Shown here: positions 1-12,600 of the stretch, in pieces
Layout of the letters: the number at the start of each line of letters is the position of its first letter
Numbering within the stretch: the stretch's first letter is position 1
DNA from: Onchocerca lupi
Lineage: Eukaryota; Nematoda; Chromadorea; Rhabditida; Onchocercidae
NCBI GenBank assembly: GCA_028564675.1
Contig: JAOVVO010000038.1
Span: 1-64,000 of the forward strand
Length of the DNA stretch: 64,000 bases
Direction of reading: 5' to 3'
Translations under genes and position numbers: made by a program
The notes under the pieces: model-generated
The model's input: the letters and a program-made list of their open reading frames with translations, nothing else
The model's database searches: none
Told to the model about the DNA's origin: nothing

Positions 1-40
<40 letters not shown>

Positions 41-89
41 CATTATTATTATTATTATCACTATCATTATCATTATTATTATTATTAAT
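1..89. repeat. TTA/ATC trinucleotide microsatellite
   Basis: The window opens inside a run of TTA triplets with scattered TCA interruptions, nearly uninterrupted for the first 60 bases and decaying to about base 89. It is truncated by the window edge, so its true length is unknown. No gene is attached to it. It is followed at about 150-200 by a purine-rich patch of AAGAGAGAG type. Confidence 0.95.
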
Positions 90-1977
90 TTTTGTTTTTA
101 TTATTGATTAATTTCTATTATTATTGCTAATCGTGTCGTTTACTCAAGAAGAAGAGAGAGAGGGAGATTGGAGGAAAAAGAAGAATGACAGAAGAAAAGA
201 TAGGTGGAGCCATATTTACTCATAAAGAAAGTCGGTTGGAGTACAAGGTTGTGTCAAAATTTGAAAACAATCGGTGGAGAATTTCCCGTAGATCCGTGAT
301 TAGTAACAGGTAGCATTTAAATTTTTATTTATATAGATTGTTAAAACTCATTTAAGGATAGTATTTAACCGGATAAAATTTTGATGATTTTTCTCGAAGC
401 GTTAAAGCAAAAACTATATTTAGCGGAAGGTCATCGAGCTATCATCTGGAGATTATTTTGAATCGATAATGTCTGCCAATATTATCATGATAGATGATAA
501 AATTAAAAGTGACCCTTTTCCTTTTGCTCTTATTTAAATGTTTCATAATATGCTTTCGAATAAATTACAGTAAATTGCAATACCATAAAGAATTACTGAT
601 TAAGATTGGAGCCATTAATTTGCAACACACCATATAAATTACCGAAATTTTAATTATGTTTAATTATATTTCCGTTACCAAGAGCAAATTCAGAGAATTT
701 ACTTCAAATCAGAGCAGTGAAGATCCAGGAAGAAAATGAGTACAACAGATAAGTTTGGAATATTTTATGTTACATAAGCCAATTTCAGATTAAGCGATAA
801 AATCAAAGAATGTTTGATTCTATTTTTTTTCTTTTTATTTTTTAAATCATAGTTGATGGATTAATCATTTACATTTATGGCCAAGATTGTCTGTTTCCGT
901 TTCCTTGAAAGACATTTTAAAAAGATTTAAGTTTTGCTCATTCATCATCCTTTTATTTTTTAGTTGCCATATCGTCAAGTACAATCATTCTCTTGATTAT
1001 GCAAAAGTTGGATTTTAATTTTTACAATTAAAATTTCTGTAGAACATAAATATTGCCATAAATAGTATCATTATAGTTAACATTTATGGCAAAATTTATT
1101 TTTTGAGTGTATTCTTTAATTCTGGCTTACTTCTCATTAAAAAAAATTTTTTTTATATAAAGCAATTATAACGAATTCTGAAAAAATATTGAAATGTGTT
1201 TTCTCATCATCACAACTTTGTGTTGCTTAATATTTTATTATATAGATATGATTGTGCATGAATCTCCTCAAATAGGCTCAAAAATAGGCAATTATCTATA
1301 TTTACTATTTAATGCACTGATTTCTATTTAAAGTATTAATTAATAAAATTTAGTAATAAAACTTTGGGAAAAAAAGCTAAAAATTCAATGAAAAATCTAA
1401 AGAGCAAAAAAAAAGAAAAAGGAAAGAAAAAACCGAGTTTCTGAATCATCTATTAATGCTTTAAGAAAGAAAATAAATTTTCTGTCGGTATTTCGTAACT
1501 TTTATTTTTAATTTTCCGAAAAATTTCAACAACTATATCGGAAAAATCATCTGATTGTCTTACACTAATACCAACTAGCAAAAAGTACAAAATTAGACCA
1601 TAGATTATCGTGTTCTTCGTTCTACCGTATGAACGGTTATTTTCAGCATTATTTTCATCACAAGTACTATATATCTTCAATTTCGTAATTTTGGAAAGTT
1701 AGCAACGATTTAAAGAGGCGAAATCATTTGGCATGCGACAAGAATTATGAATTGCTTATAACATTGCATTGGAAATATGTAATAGTGAAAGAATTTTGAA
1801 ACAGTTACAAGCAAAATTTAATTAATCAAAGAGTACTGATGGAATGTGAAGCGATAAAAAATGGTGATAAGAAAACTAATTTTCTCTCTCGAAGCTTCAG
1901 AAAACATATCTACTAAATCTTAATCCCTTAATTTTTTTTTGAATTTATGTTTATGCTTTTAAATATTCTAAAAGGAT

Positions 1978-2141
1978 AATGAAATAAATAATTACTCTGT
2001 CCAGTAAGAATGTTAAAATCATATAGCTAAAATCTTGTGGAATTCATTCGAAAGGAATTAATGAAATAAATAATTACTCTGCCCAGTAAGAATGTTAAAA
2101 TTATACAGCTAGAATCTCGCGGAATTCATCCGGAAGAAATT
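1978..2141. repeat. Tandem duplication, two 82-bp copies
   Basis: Copy 1 (1978-2059) and copy 2 (2060-2141) abut exactly. Both begin AATGAAATAAATAATTACTC and both end with a GGAATTCAT block followed by an AAATT or GAATT tail. They differ at a handful of positions, mostly T/C and A/G transitions, so the duplication is not brand new. No coding role is apparent. Confidence 0.9.
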
Positions 2142-2707
2142 GTTTCCATTTTCATAAAATGTCTTTTCTTTTTTTAAAAAAATAAAATGAGTCATCCCAA
2201 AAGTTGATTCATACTTAAAAACATAGAATTTCTTGCAGCTTATTTTTAACACATTTTTTTGAATGAAAAAATCCATCCGGAAGAAAAAGTCAGTTATTTT
2301 TTTTTTTTTTTTTTGATGTATGATCGTCTACAAAACAAAAAGAAATGATTTAGCTATAAGAAGTTAACACAACAATGTTTAATGATCATTGAGAAATGAT
2401 GCCGATGTGTATTTTGTTTCTTTATGTGAAACTCAACTTTCTGAAGAATGTTGCAGAATTGTTAAATGGAAGTAGAATTTATTAAATTTGCAAAGATTTT
2501 TCAGTTTGAAATGAATTGTGAACTTTCTCGGATTTTTTAGCAATGTATTTCTTGTCAAAATCAACAAAATAATGTTACGAAGTTTGAAATAACTAGATAA
2601 AGAAGAGTGCCTATTTAAAAGAACATGGATAAGCAGACAGACATTTTAGTTCCATTTTAACTTTTCGAGATCCCTTCCATTTCTTTCTTTCATTCGCTTG
2701 TATCACT

Positions 2708-2792
2708 CATATTAGTATTACCACCATATTAGTATTACCACCATATTAGTATTATCACCATATTAATACTATCATCATATTAGTATTATCAC
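2708..2792. repeat. 17-bp minisatellite, five units
   Basis: Five head-to-tail units of consensus CATATTAGTATTACCAC start at 2708, 2725, 2742, 2759 and 2776. The first two are identical; the third to fifth carry C-to-T changes and the fourth is the most diverged. It lies in an intergenic region with no gene nearby. Confidence 0.9.
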
Positions 2793-4712
2793 CGTTTATT
2801 GAAGTGAAAATAAAATACGTATTGTTACCTTGCCACTATAACACATTACTACATTTTTATAAAATCTTCATTTTTATTTTTCGACGGCTAGAAACAGGTG
2901 AGCGATCAGAAAGGTTTCACATGTTTAATTCATTTATCTCTTTCGTGTGGAATTTAATTGAAAAATAAGTCATTTTTATTCAATTATGTTAAAAACATGA
3001 AGCTTAAAGACAAAGCGGATATTTCTTATTTAATAGCTGATGATACCGCAAATTGATTTGCTTGAAATTTTGAAATTTCGTTTTGCTTCTTCGCACAAAC
3101 ATATTATCATAATTCTTTTACTGGATAACCTTTCTATGCTTGGAAAAATTCTCAGTGTTAAATTAATTTTAATCCTTAAAAAGGGAAATACTGAATAAGT
3201 ATGATAAATTTTTTTGCATTAATTTATTTTGCAGTTAAAAAAGTTTTTAATTCCAATTTTTCTATTCAGTCATTTCTTCTTTTAACTATAGATTTTCTAG
3301 TAATCTGATGATAATGATAATTATCAAAAAAATTATTGCTAGAACACTATCAATAATTGTGTTGTTCACAGCTTATCAATTGTTTAAGGATAATCGACAA
3401 CTTTACGTCCTCAACGTAAAGGAGCTGTGCGTATTATTTTTTATCACTATTGTCGTGCTTGCTATCACTATTATTATGTTTATAAAAACCAAAATACAGA
3501 AATGTTTGGCTACTTTGCAATGCCTCACTATTCTGGAACATTTTCCAGACTATGTCTGGAAATATTGCTTAAGAATCGTAAAACTACTTATCTTCAAAGC
3601 ATTTTATCGAAATCGTTCTTCCTTTTCCTCTTTGTCTTGTAAGTTTTCGATTCTTTGTTAGAAGTTAATGTATCGAACGCAAATAAAATGGCAGTAAAGT
3701 GTTTGAGCATTTCGATGGGAAGGAGATTAAAATTGAACCTCCAGGGCAATCGACTCAAAAGATATGATCCTTAGGCTAAAATTTGGGAAAAGCTCAAATT
3801 TCAATTTTTCCATTTTTTATTGCACATAACTGTAATATATGAGAGTTAATTTCATTTGAAATAGTTATATATTATGAGAAATAGAGCAAGAAATGAAATC
3901 GAGAATCAATGTTTGATTTTTTTTTCACGATGACAGATGATTTTTCTTGTCACATTCATGCTATTTTTAATTGAAATTTGAAATCCCAAAATAGAAAAAA
4001 TTACGAAACGCAAAGATTTAGAATTTTCGTCACCATTCAGATTGATTAAAAATTTGAATTGATGTAGAAGTGCACACACATAACGATTTGAAGACTGAAA
4101 CATTTTTTTCTCCTGAATAATTTAATCAACATGCAAATCCAACCATCAACTTTTGATTTAAAATGAATCTAGAAATAAAGAGAGATTTTTAAATTCTCCT
4201 TTTGCTCCGAATGTCTTCTTCAACAAAAAATTATGTTTTTTGACAGCAATTACTCAATTACTCAAGGTTTAGACGAGATTTTTTTGCCGTAACATTTTAA
4301 ATAACCATCATATTTCATCCGGAAATGACGCTTTACAATCATTATTCGCTTACATCTCATACAATTGCTAGTCTATCCCTTTTTCTTCCATTTGTGACAG
4401 CCTTTTCTTGATTGCTATTTTCAGTTTTTTTGATATATTTGAAACTTATTTCCAATATTGATTTCTATTCATCTTATACTGATAATGACATAGGATTCCT
4501 TTTCGAGATAATTTTTTCGTCAGGTTAAATGATAACCTGCATTTATTTGTGAAAGATATTTCCTTCGGAAGATGAGAACTAGAATGACCACTATAATAGA
4601 ATTTGAAGTATAATAATAACAAAGACATGATTCCGAATGAACGCATTATCGTGAAAATGCTTGCATTATGCAGAAAAAGGATAAAGTTCCTTTAATTGGA
4701 TAAGTTTTCAGA

Positions 4713-6992
4713 ATGGCACTCAGTGCAGCACGTCAGCAATCATCTAGTCTGATGCAATTCAACAAGGATATCATTAAGCAGGTATAATCCTCTCATTTCT
4801 TCTCATATTACCTTCTTATTTTTCCTTTAAATATCCATTAAACACCATAATTTTCGTACAAATGATTTTTTTTGTCGTAGGACATGAAATATCACACAAA
4901 GATATGTTTGAAAATGTCTGCTAAATCCACACTGCTTAAAAATAAAGTATCAAGTGATTTAACAGAATTTTGAAATAATGAAACCTTCGTAAATCACAAT
5001 AATGAACCGTTTGTATTTCGTGAAGAGAGGGAGACGAAAAGAGGAATTGTGTGTTTTTTGATACTTTTGGAATCTGTCGGTAGGCTTGCCAAGAAAAGCA
5101 TGTAAATATAAATATGTCTTTTTTCGATATCAACACAATGTTTCGAATTTTTTAAAATATTCCTCGTCTACTGTACTCTATTTTTGCGTAAAAGGAAAAT
5201 ATTATAAAATTGAAATCCAACACCAACTTCCACATCTATATGTATCTTTGGCTAGAATTTTTCTAATTGAATTTGTTATTCTCATTTATCCAATATATTC
5301 GATGTTGACACTCTAATATCGTTTATTTTAATTCATACTAGACTGTGGATAACTCAAACTGTTAAAATAGAGAAGTTAATATTCCTGAAACATATTATTT
5401 TGATACGTTTAGATACTGTCTAGTTGTTGAAATCATCACATTCCGATGATTGATATAGAATTTCAATTTTAAAAATTATAAATCCCACAAAAAAAAAAAA
5501 AGAAAAAAAAAGAATTGTAGCTAACAGCTGAAGAAATCGATGAATTTCGTGAAGCATTCATGATGTTTGATAAAGATCGTAATGGAACTATTTCTACTAA
5601 AGAATTGGGTATTGCGATGCGATCATTGGGACAAAATCCTACCGAACAAGTACGTGAAATTCTTGTTTATGGAAGTCGTATGAACAAGGGAAAATTTATA
5701 AAAAATTACATCTTAAATTGTTCAGCTTCCAAATTTCGCGTTATATCTTTGTGATCAAAATTCAATTTAATTTGACCTCCGTATTTATCATTGTTTAACT
5801 GCTCAAAAAACACAGTGCTTGCCAAAATGTATTCCACAGATTCTTACTTGATGTCTTCCGAAATTCAACACATTTTTAGGAATTAAAAATCGAGAATGTC
5901 ATTAGTCTTACCATACAAAATGAGAGTGTAATTTTTAAATATTAATAAGCAGAAAGTCTGAAAGGAAATCAAAAGAAAAAATGGTGAATGTCACGAGAAA
6001 TGAGCAAGAAATATTTTCTTATTTCAAACTAAACACCGTATCGAACTATGTTGCAGGAAATAATGGAAATGATTAATGAAGTAGACATCGACGGTAATGG
6101 GCAAATCGAATTTGCTGAATTTTGCATAATGATGAAACGAATGATGAAGGAAACAGATTCTGAAATGATCAGAGAAGCATTTCGAGTCTTTGATAAAGAC
6201 GGGAATGGTGTTATCACGGCTCAAGAATTCCGGTATTTCATGGTAAATTGCATAGATCTTAACATAAATTGGTGATTCTTCAGAATAATACGTGTTCAAA
6301 AAAGAAAAGGTGTCAGAATTTTTAAGAAACACTTCTTTTCGACCTAGAACTTGGAAAAAACTTTTCACATTTCAAATTTACTGATCAGTTGCAATAATCG
6401 ATTGGGATACATTATTCCGACCATGTTTTATATAGATATATAAATTTTATGCTCGCCATTGCTTGCATTAACGAAAATTTTCCGTTTCATCGATTTTGAA
6501 TTTATCGCATCGAATAATTCAAATGCACTAAGTGGACTTGTCTTTCCTTCCATGCCCAATTATGATCTTATCTGTCCTATCAATTTCAAAAATCTGTTTG
6601 AAAAATTTTGAGGGTGCAGAAGAAAAGAAAAGACATGAAGGCTAATTTCTATGTTTTTTTACCAATTCAGGTTCATATGGGTATGCAATTCAGTGAAGAT
6701 GAAGTGGATGAAATGATCCGAGAAGTGGATGTAGATGGTATAACTTTGAAGTTTCAATTCATCTTAAAAACCAATTTATTTCCTTTATCCTTTCACAATT
6801 TTGGCACATAAGTTGCAAAATTCATGCGTTTTTCTATTGATATGAAAATTTCAAAGTATCATTCTTGAATTTTCCAAAATTTTTACCTGGCAATGAATCT
6901 TGCAATTTTTTCATTTTTTCAAATTTTTTTATTTTGCAGGAGATGGTGACATCGATTATGAGGAGTTCGTGAAAATGATGAGTGAACGATAA
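4713..6992 (+). CDS. cal-1: Calmodulin-like EF-hand protein (CAL-1 type)
   Basis: Five exons: 4713-4781, 5521-5649, 6057-6242, 6671-6737 and 6940-6992, giving 167 residues in one frame. The product is a calcium sensor with four EF-hands in two pairs joined by a central helix. Loops lie at residues 40-51, 76-87, 112-123 and 148-159, each beginning with Asp and ending with Glu, so all four look able to bind calcium. In loop 1 the fourth position is Arg (DKDRNG) where DKDGNG is usual. An N-terminal extension of about 25 residues, rich in Ser and Gln, precedes the calmodulin core. From memory of the family, sequence and extension match C. elegans CAL-1 rather than canonical calmodulin, which has about 149 residues. 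TTTTCAG ends two bases before the ATG, so this is probably a spliced-leader or 5'-UTR acceptor and supports the start. Targets are unknown; calmodulin family members act in the cytosol on helical peptides. Confidence 0.95.
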
Positions 6993-9624
6993 CAGTGATA
7001 GTATACAATTATGTCAATCTTTCACTACCATTCTTTCATCTCCAATAATTGTTTCTGAGATTAATTAATGACACTAATTGCTATTAAATGATACAATTAT
7101 CTTTATTTATTGATCTCGTCTCTCTCTCTATCATACTTTTTCCTATTTTTCTTCTTTTTTTCAACTAAAACTTTGTTTTATGGTTGTGCAAGTTGTACGG
7201 ATTAAATTCCTTTCAAAATTTTCTTAAAAGGGATGTTTGAAGATAGATCTACTTGTGATAAGAAGATTAAAGGTAAATGATAGATAAAGACAGAAGAGAA
7301 CTTGATTTATTTCCGAATTTTTTTGCTACTAACGTTCCTTTACTAAGAATAGGAATTCTCTGACACAGAATGTGTTCAAGTAAATTTTGATTATAGTAAA
7401 TTAGTTATGGACGTAAATTATAGGAACTAAAAATTGCATTTGAATGGGAATTTTTGCAGCCGACATTCCAGACCTCTTGTAATTAAGTTCCAAACTCATT
7501 ATAATCGGGATTGAATTTTGGTGGTTCGGAATTCTAGTGGAAGAAAAAAGAAATTCCTTTAAGTATTATAAGCATTTTAAGATTAGCCTCTGCTGTGACT
7601 TTTCATGATCTTCACCTGCTCTTTTACAAGACCATTATACACTGCATAATAATTCCTTGGAAAAGTGATTTAACTTTAAAATTCGAAAACAGAAGGCTAG
7701 CCTATTAAAGGTTTCAAGTATTATTATGGTTTTTCACTTTTACAATATACTTCAATTTGCAAATTTAACTTTGTATAAATTTCTCCGAAAATAGCATTCC
7801 ATAATTGGACGTCATTTTTTTCTTTTTTTTTTTTTTGTAGTTTCATTTCCTTTTTTTTTCTTTTTTTTTGAAATGCTTGTCTATGGATCACTTTTAGAAA
7901 TGATACAATTGATTAACATGAAGTTTCAAAATTCAGAAATCAATTCAAGAAATTTCGAATACTCTCCTATTATTGTCCTGTTTTTATCTTTTATTTTTTG
8001 CTCTGAAAATTAGTTACTTCTCTAAGAGTACTTATCAATGCTAATTACATTGTAAGAAGATTTAATTTCCTAAAATTATGATTGCTAAAATCTTTGCAAA
8101 AGTATGGTTTTTATTTTTATATTTATTTTCTTACAATATGTGTATGATATGGTGGATCAATTCTTCGGGTATTTTAGACTTTCTCTGTACATTCAAGTTA
8201 TTTTGCGAGTATTGTAGTTTTGATTTATATTTGACATTTTTTCTTAACTTTTCACAGAGTTTTATCCTTTTTCCATTTTTTCTCCTAATTTTTAAGCTAA
8301 ACTTTGAATTTCATATGATTTTCATCATAAATCCTGATATGATTTTGCAACTTACACGATCTTCATGATATTTATACGCTTTTTTAATCTTTCGAATAAG
8401 GTTGAAGAATAATATGTTAAAATCTACATTGAAGCCCATGAAATTTGTGTACCATTCCAGAATCCAAAGCACAATATGCTGAAACATACTTATACGGTTT
8501 TTCAGTTTTATATATATTTATATGGTTTTTCCACTTTCCCATTAGATGCCAATTATGTCTTCTTCGATCATTATTTTGACAGATGACCCTTATATCGAAA
8601 ATTACTCAGCTGGTGTATTTTCGCATGGAAAAACAGTTGGTATCTTAGCCTGATAACGACGATTAAAGATTACTGCAACTCAATGATTTCTATATCTCAT
8701 AAACTTTGATTAAAAGTACATGAAATTGTTGTTAAACTATCAAAACTATTATGAAAACGATAAATTTAACGAAACGATAAAAAGAAAAAAATAGTGCGTG
8801 TAATTTTAAAAATCGCTGTAATTAAATTTGAATACTGTAGTATAACTCTTTTCTAAGGTTCTTGAAATTGTGCTAACGTAATTTTTCTAAACCCTTCCTA
8901 ATGGCAAAATTATTTCAACTTTATTTGAAGCAGGCGATATAACGATTGCATCTAGTCGATAACAAACTTTACAAAATTATTTGATTATTGAAATTAAAAA
9001 TGAAATTACTTTCATTACTAACTTCTAAAACGTTGAATTCAATTACTGAATAATGTAGATATTCAGATTAAATCAGTCATTTTAGCCACAAATTTCTATT
9101 ACCTCACTTCCATATCTGACTTTAAATGAAACATCTCAAAGTCTAAATATTCCATTGATGTTTTCGTAACTTTCTCAGATGACGAAAATCTTCTAAAAAG
9201 AATTTCTGGGTACCATTAACAATAAAAAACATAGCGAAATTATCAATTTTATTGCATTCCAAAAGCGAATGACCACAAATTTAAGCAGTTAAATTGATGT
9301 TAAATTTTTAAATTGGTGTAGTAATTTTGTTCATTTCGCTCCATTACTATTTTAACAGATTACTGATTAAAAAAATTACCCCTGAGAAGTAAAATGGATT
9401 TACAATAAATTTGATCTCATTGTCTATATACAATGCACAAATTTAATGATATTTTACCGTATGCAAAATATCATTAAATTTTTATGACCAACATTCAAAT
9501 TTTTGAATTTGATAACTTATATGAAAACCGTACTTACGAATCATTCTATAAAAGAATAATTTTTAGACATCTAAAATTATTGTTATCAGTTGTATCAATT
9601 AATGTAGGCAGGCTTAATCACACG
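6993..9624. other. Intergenic DNA between cal-1 and the PP1-like gene
   Basis: About 2.6 kb, AT-rich, with long T runs near 7810-7870. The plus-strand open stretch at 8078-8368 is almost all Phe, Leu and Ile and reads as chance translation of T-rich DNA. The one structured element is the inverted repeat at 9439-9481. The start presumably holds the cal-1 3' UTR and the end the promoter of the phosphatase gene. Confidence 0.6.
9439..9481. repeat. Perfect 17-bp inverted repeat with 9-nt loop
   Basis: The left arm AAATTTAATGATATTTT (9439-9455) and right arm AAAATATCATTAAATTT (9465-9481) are exact reverse complements, separated by ACCGTATGC. The pairing stops at the next base on each side. It lies 144 bases before the predicted start codon of the PP1-like gene. 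It could be a cruciform, a dyad for a dimeric factor, an RNA hairpin if transcribed, or the remnant of a miniature element; the sequence alone does not decide. Confidence 0.85.
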
Positions 9625-11085
9625 ATGAGTTTTGCTGTTGATGATCTCATTGATCGTCTTTTATCAGTTGGATTAAGTGGTGGTGTTGCTCTTACCAAAT
9701 GTGTTTCTGAACAAGAAATTGGTTTGTTTCGAATTACAAAAATTGGTCGTTTCTTTCGCGGATGTTGATAAAATTATTTTATGACATGCTAATCAATTCA
9801 AGAAGCTTAGATTTCTGCTAATTATTTCTTTTTGTTTAAGCTCTATTTTGCAAATTCTAAGGGGAAAAAAATTATCTTTCAAAAAAAAAGAAACAATACA
9901 TTCTATTTTTCGAGCATAAAAACATTGTCAAAAACAGTGTTCATTTTTCCATTGATCTATAATGCACTGTTTTTAGTATCATTACTTGGCACAATCCGAC
10001 AAATCTTTCTTTCTCAGCCACCTTTTATTGAAATTGAACCACCCGTTAAAGTAATTTTGCTTCTGAGAAACATTGATCAGTGATTCAAGCATATGCCAAA
10101 TCGATCTTTAAATTTTCAGTAAAAAAATTTGTTTTCATAATATTTACACTCTGGATTCATAGCTGTCTTTTCATTTTGCTATTTTAAAAAATTTTTTCGT
10201 TTCTTTTATATCAAACTAAAAACCTGAAAAAATCGGAAGAGAAAATTAGGAGAAATTTATAAAATATTTCACGAATAGATTTGCTATTTTTTAAGGTATG
10301 TGGGGATTTACATGGACAATATGCAGACCTACTTCGTCTGTACAATCGTTGTGGTTTTCCACCGGATGCTAATTATGTCTTTCTTGGTGATTATGTAGAC
10401 AGGTAGTAATCATATCAGTGAACTAATTAGCTGGGCTTTATTACCACAAGATCAAAATGAGCCTATAAACAATTAGAAGGCCTTTCTGGCCAATATACTA
10501 TGCCAAGATCCAGATTGTTAAATTAATGAATCAAAACTATTCATGAGATTCTTCTAGAAGATTGTATACTATCATACAGATTATCATATCTCATGTTATT
10601 GCCAGCTCACGCGTACCATTAAATGATTGCACTGTGCTTTTTATTTAATTCAATTGGTGTTGCTTAATCTTTTCATTTTTTGAAATACGAATTTTCAAGA
10701 ATTCAAAATAACGTGTAAACAACATAATATCTTCGTTAAATCAAATTGCTTTACTTTTGGCTTTTTTTGCTGCTGATATAAATGGAAAGAGAGAACAAAA
10801 AATTATAGAGGTAAACAAAGCTTAGAAACGATCTGTTTGCAATTCTGTTACAAAACGAAATATCCGGAAAATTTCTTTCTATTGCGCGGAAATCATGAAT
10901 GCGCTGCGATCAATCGTGCTTATGGTTTTTATGATGAATGCAATCGACGTTATAGTATTCGCTTATGGCAGATGTTTCAGGTACTCTAATTAATCAATCA
11001 GTATTCAAACTGTTGATAAAACATGCATTTGATGGATAGACAATATATCCGGAAAATTGCGAATTATGAAATGCCGAATATTTTC

Positions 11086-11116
<31 letters not shown>

Positions 11117-12600
11117 GGAAACAATTTATCTGTAAAATTTACAATTTCTTATGTCATACACTACTTCATCTCTTAATTTCTACTAAAAGGCAAAAGCAAA
11201 TAAAATTAAGATGCTTAAACCCAATTTGAATTCCTGAAAATGAATCTAAGTCTAAAGATGAGATCCATTTTTGCAACTTTTTTCTCTTGAAAATGGTCAA
11301 CTGCATTTACCAAAAATTAATCAGTATTACAGGATGTATTCAATTGTCTGCCATTTTGTTGCTTAATAGCGGGGAAAATATTTTGCATGCATGGTGGTTT
11401 GTCGCCAAAACTAACCAGTTGGGATCAGGTTAATTAATTACTTATCTAATAAGATTCTAGCATCACCAATTCTTTCTTTCAACAAACTTAAATTTGACAA
11501 CAAATGACTAACGCCGTTAATATCTGTTTTATAAAGCTTTTTTCTGGCCTTAACAAAATTTTTTAGATCACCATTTTTTCGAAAATTATTTACTTAAAAT
11601 AGAATAATCTTGTATAAAGTTAATGCATATCGAAAGACCCGTGGATCCACCGAATCCTTCGATCCATATCGATTTGCTTTGGGCAGATCCAGATAAATGG
11701 GTTCGTGGTTGGCAACAGAATACACGAGGTGTATCGTATGTTTTCGGTGCTGACGTGGTGAATTCATTCTGTCAAGAGATGAATATCGATCTTATCGCCA
11801 GGTTCCATTTAATTTGAATTTATAGAGCTTAAATTAAAAATCAAAAGTAGTAAAGCATGAATTTTATTATCGATTGAAAAATGCTTCGAAATTAAGCATA
11901 ATTTCAACATTAATGATCATTCGTTCGGTAATTCGGGAGAAAGTCTTATGTGTTTTGTGATGCGCGATATTGCACAGGAAGTGAATAAATACTACAAATC
12001 AAATTACTATAAAAATAATCCTGGTCAGAAGCGATCACAACTCAATACAATCGAAACCACTGTGCAAAAAAAAAAAAAAAAAAAAAATTATTCAATTTTA
12101 ATTTTAAGTGGTATCTCAATAAATTTTCAAAACTTATTAAGTTTAATGAAATTCCAATTAGCTGAAATCAAGAAAAAATATATTTTTGCAAATGAACATG
12201 AAGTTGAATTTAATTTACGACTTTCGATTTTTTCCACAGTGCTATTCATTTGCTTATTATTTTGAATTGTTCTTTTCACTAAGGAATGAAAATAAATGAA
12301 AAAATGAAAATTATCTATTACAAGGGAAAAAAGAGCATACATTTTAATATCTTGAAGAAAATTAAAAGCAAAATCGAACGGTTGACCTCTTTGCTTAAAA
12401 GATTCTTTAGAGCACATCAGGTGGTCCAAGATGGATATGAATTTTTTGCGAATCGTAAATTGGTGACTATCTTTTCGGCTCCACATTATTGCGGTGAATT
12501 TGATAATGCTGCAGCAATAATGACTGTTGATAATGAATTGCTCTGCTCATTCGACGTACTTCGTGCCACCAACAATCCAATCCGTGTTTCGCAGACTTAA
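9625..12600 (+). CDS. PP1-type serine/threonine phosphatase, divergent, no C-terminal tail
   Basis: Seven exons: 9625-9721, 9977-10050, 10296-10402, 10809-10980, 11333-11428, 11620-11801 and 12411-12600, giving 305 residues. It is a PPP-family catalytic subunit that removes phosphate from Ser/Thr using two metal ions. GDLHG (60-64), GDYVDRG (88-94) and RGNHE (119-123) are all present. The metal ligands Asp61, His63, Asp89, Asn121, His170 and His245 are intact and sit three places before their human PP1 counterparts. The overall match is PP1, not PP2A or calcineurin. Two features differ from canonical PP1. The usual SAPNYCGEF loop reads SAPHYCGEF. The protein also ends soon after the CSF strand, so the roughly 25-residue tail with the TPPR phosphorylation site is absent. 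Nematodes carry expanded PP1-like families, several of them germline-linked; this may be one, but that is inference. Targeting subunits cannot be predicted. The start is the first ATG after an ATGTAG acceptor-like site and gives a PP1-like N-terminus. Confidence 0.93.

Larger units (their letters stand above)
90..4712. other. Intergenic DNA, no supported gene
   Basis: About 4.6 kb of very AT-rich DNA. It holds an 82-bp tandem duplication (1978-2141), a 17-bp minisatellite (2708-2792) and homopolymer T or A runs. The longest open stretch, 3308-3661 on the plus strand (117 codons), is dominated by hydrophobic residues as expected from T-rich DNA, and I recognise no family or domain in it. The last part presumably contains the promoter of the calmodulin-like gene, but I see no defined element. 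Confidence 0.6.

Noticed and set aside
3308..3661. 117-codon plus-strand frame with two hydrophobic stretches
   Set aside because: About one frame of this length is expected by chance in 64 kb at this base composition. Hydrophobic residues follow from T-rich DNA, and there is no domain or splice partner.
11948..12486. Open frames on both strands between the last two exons of the PP1-like gene
   Set aside because: The PP1 alignment runs directly from the exon ending 11801 to the one starting 12411, so this is intron. The frames carry a poly-Lys run from a poly(A) tract.
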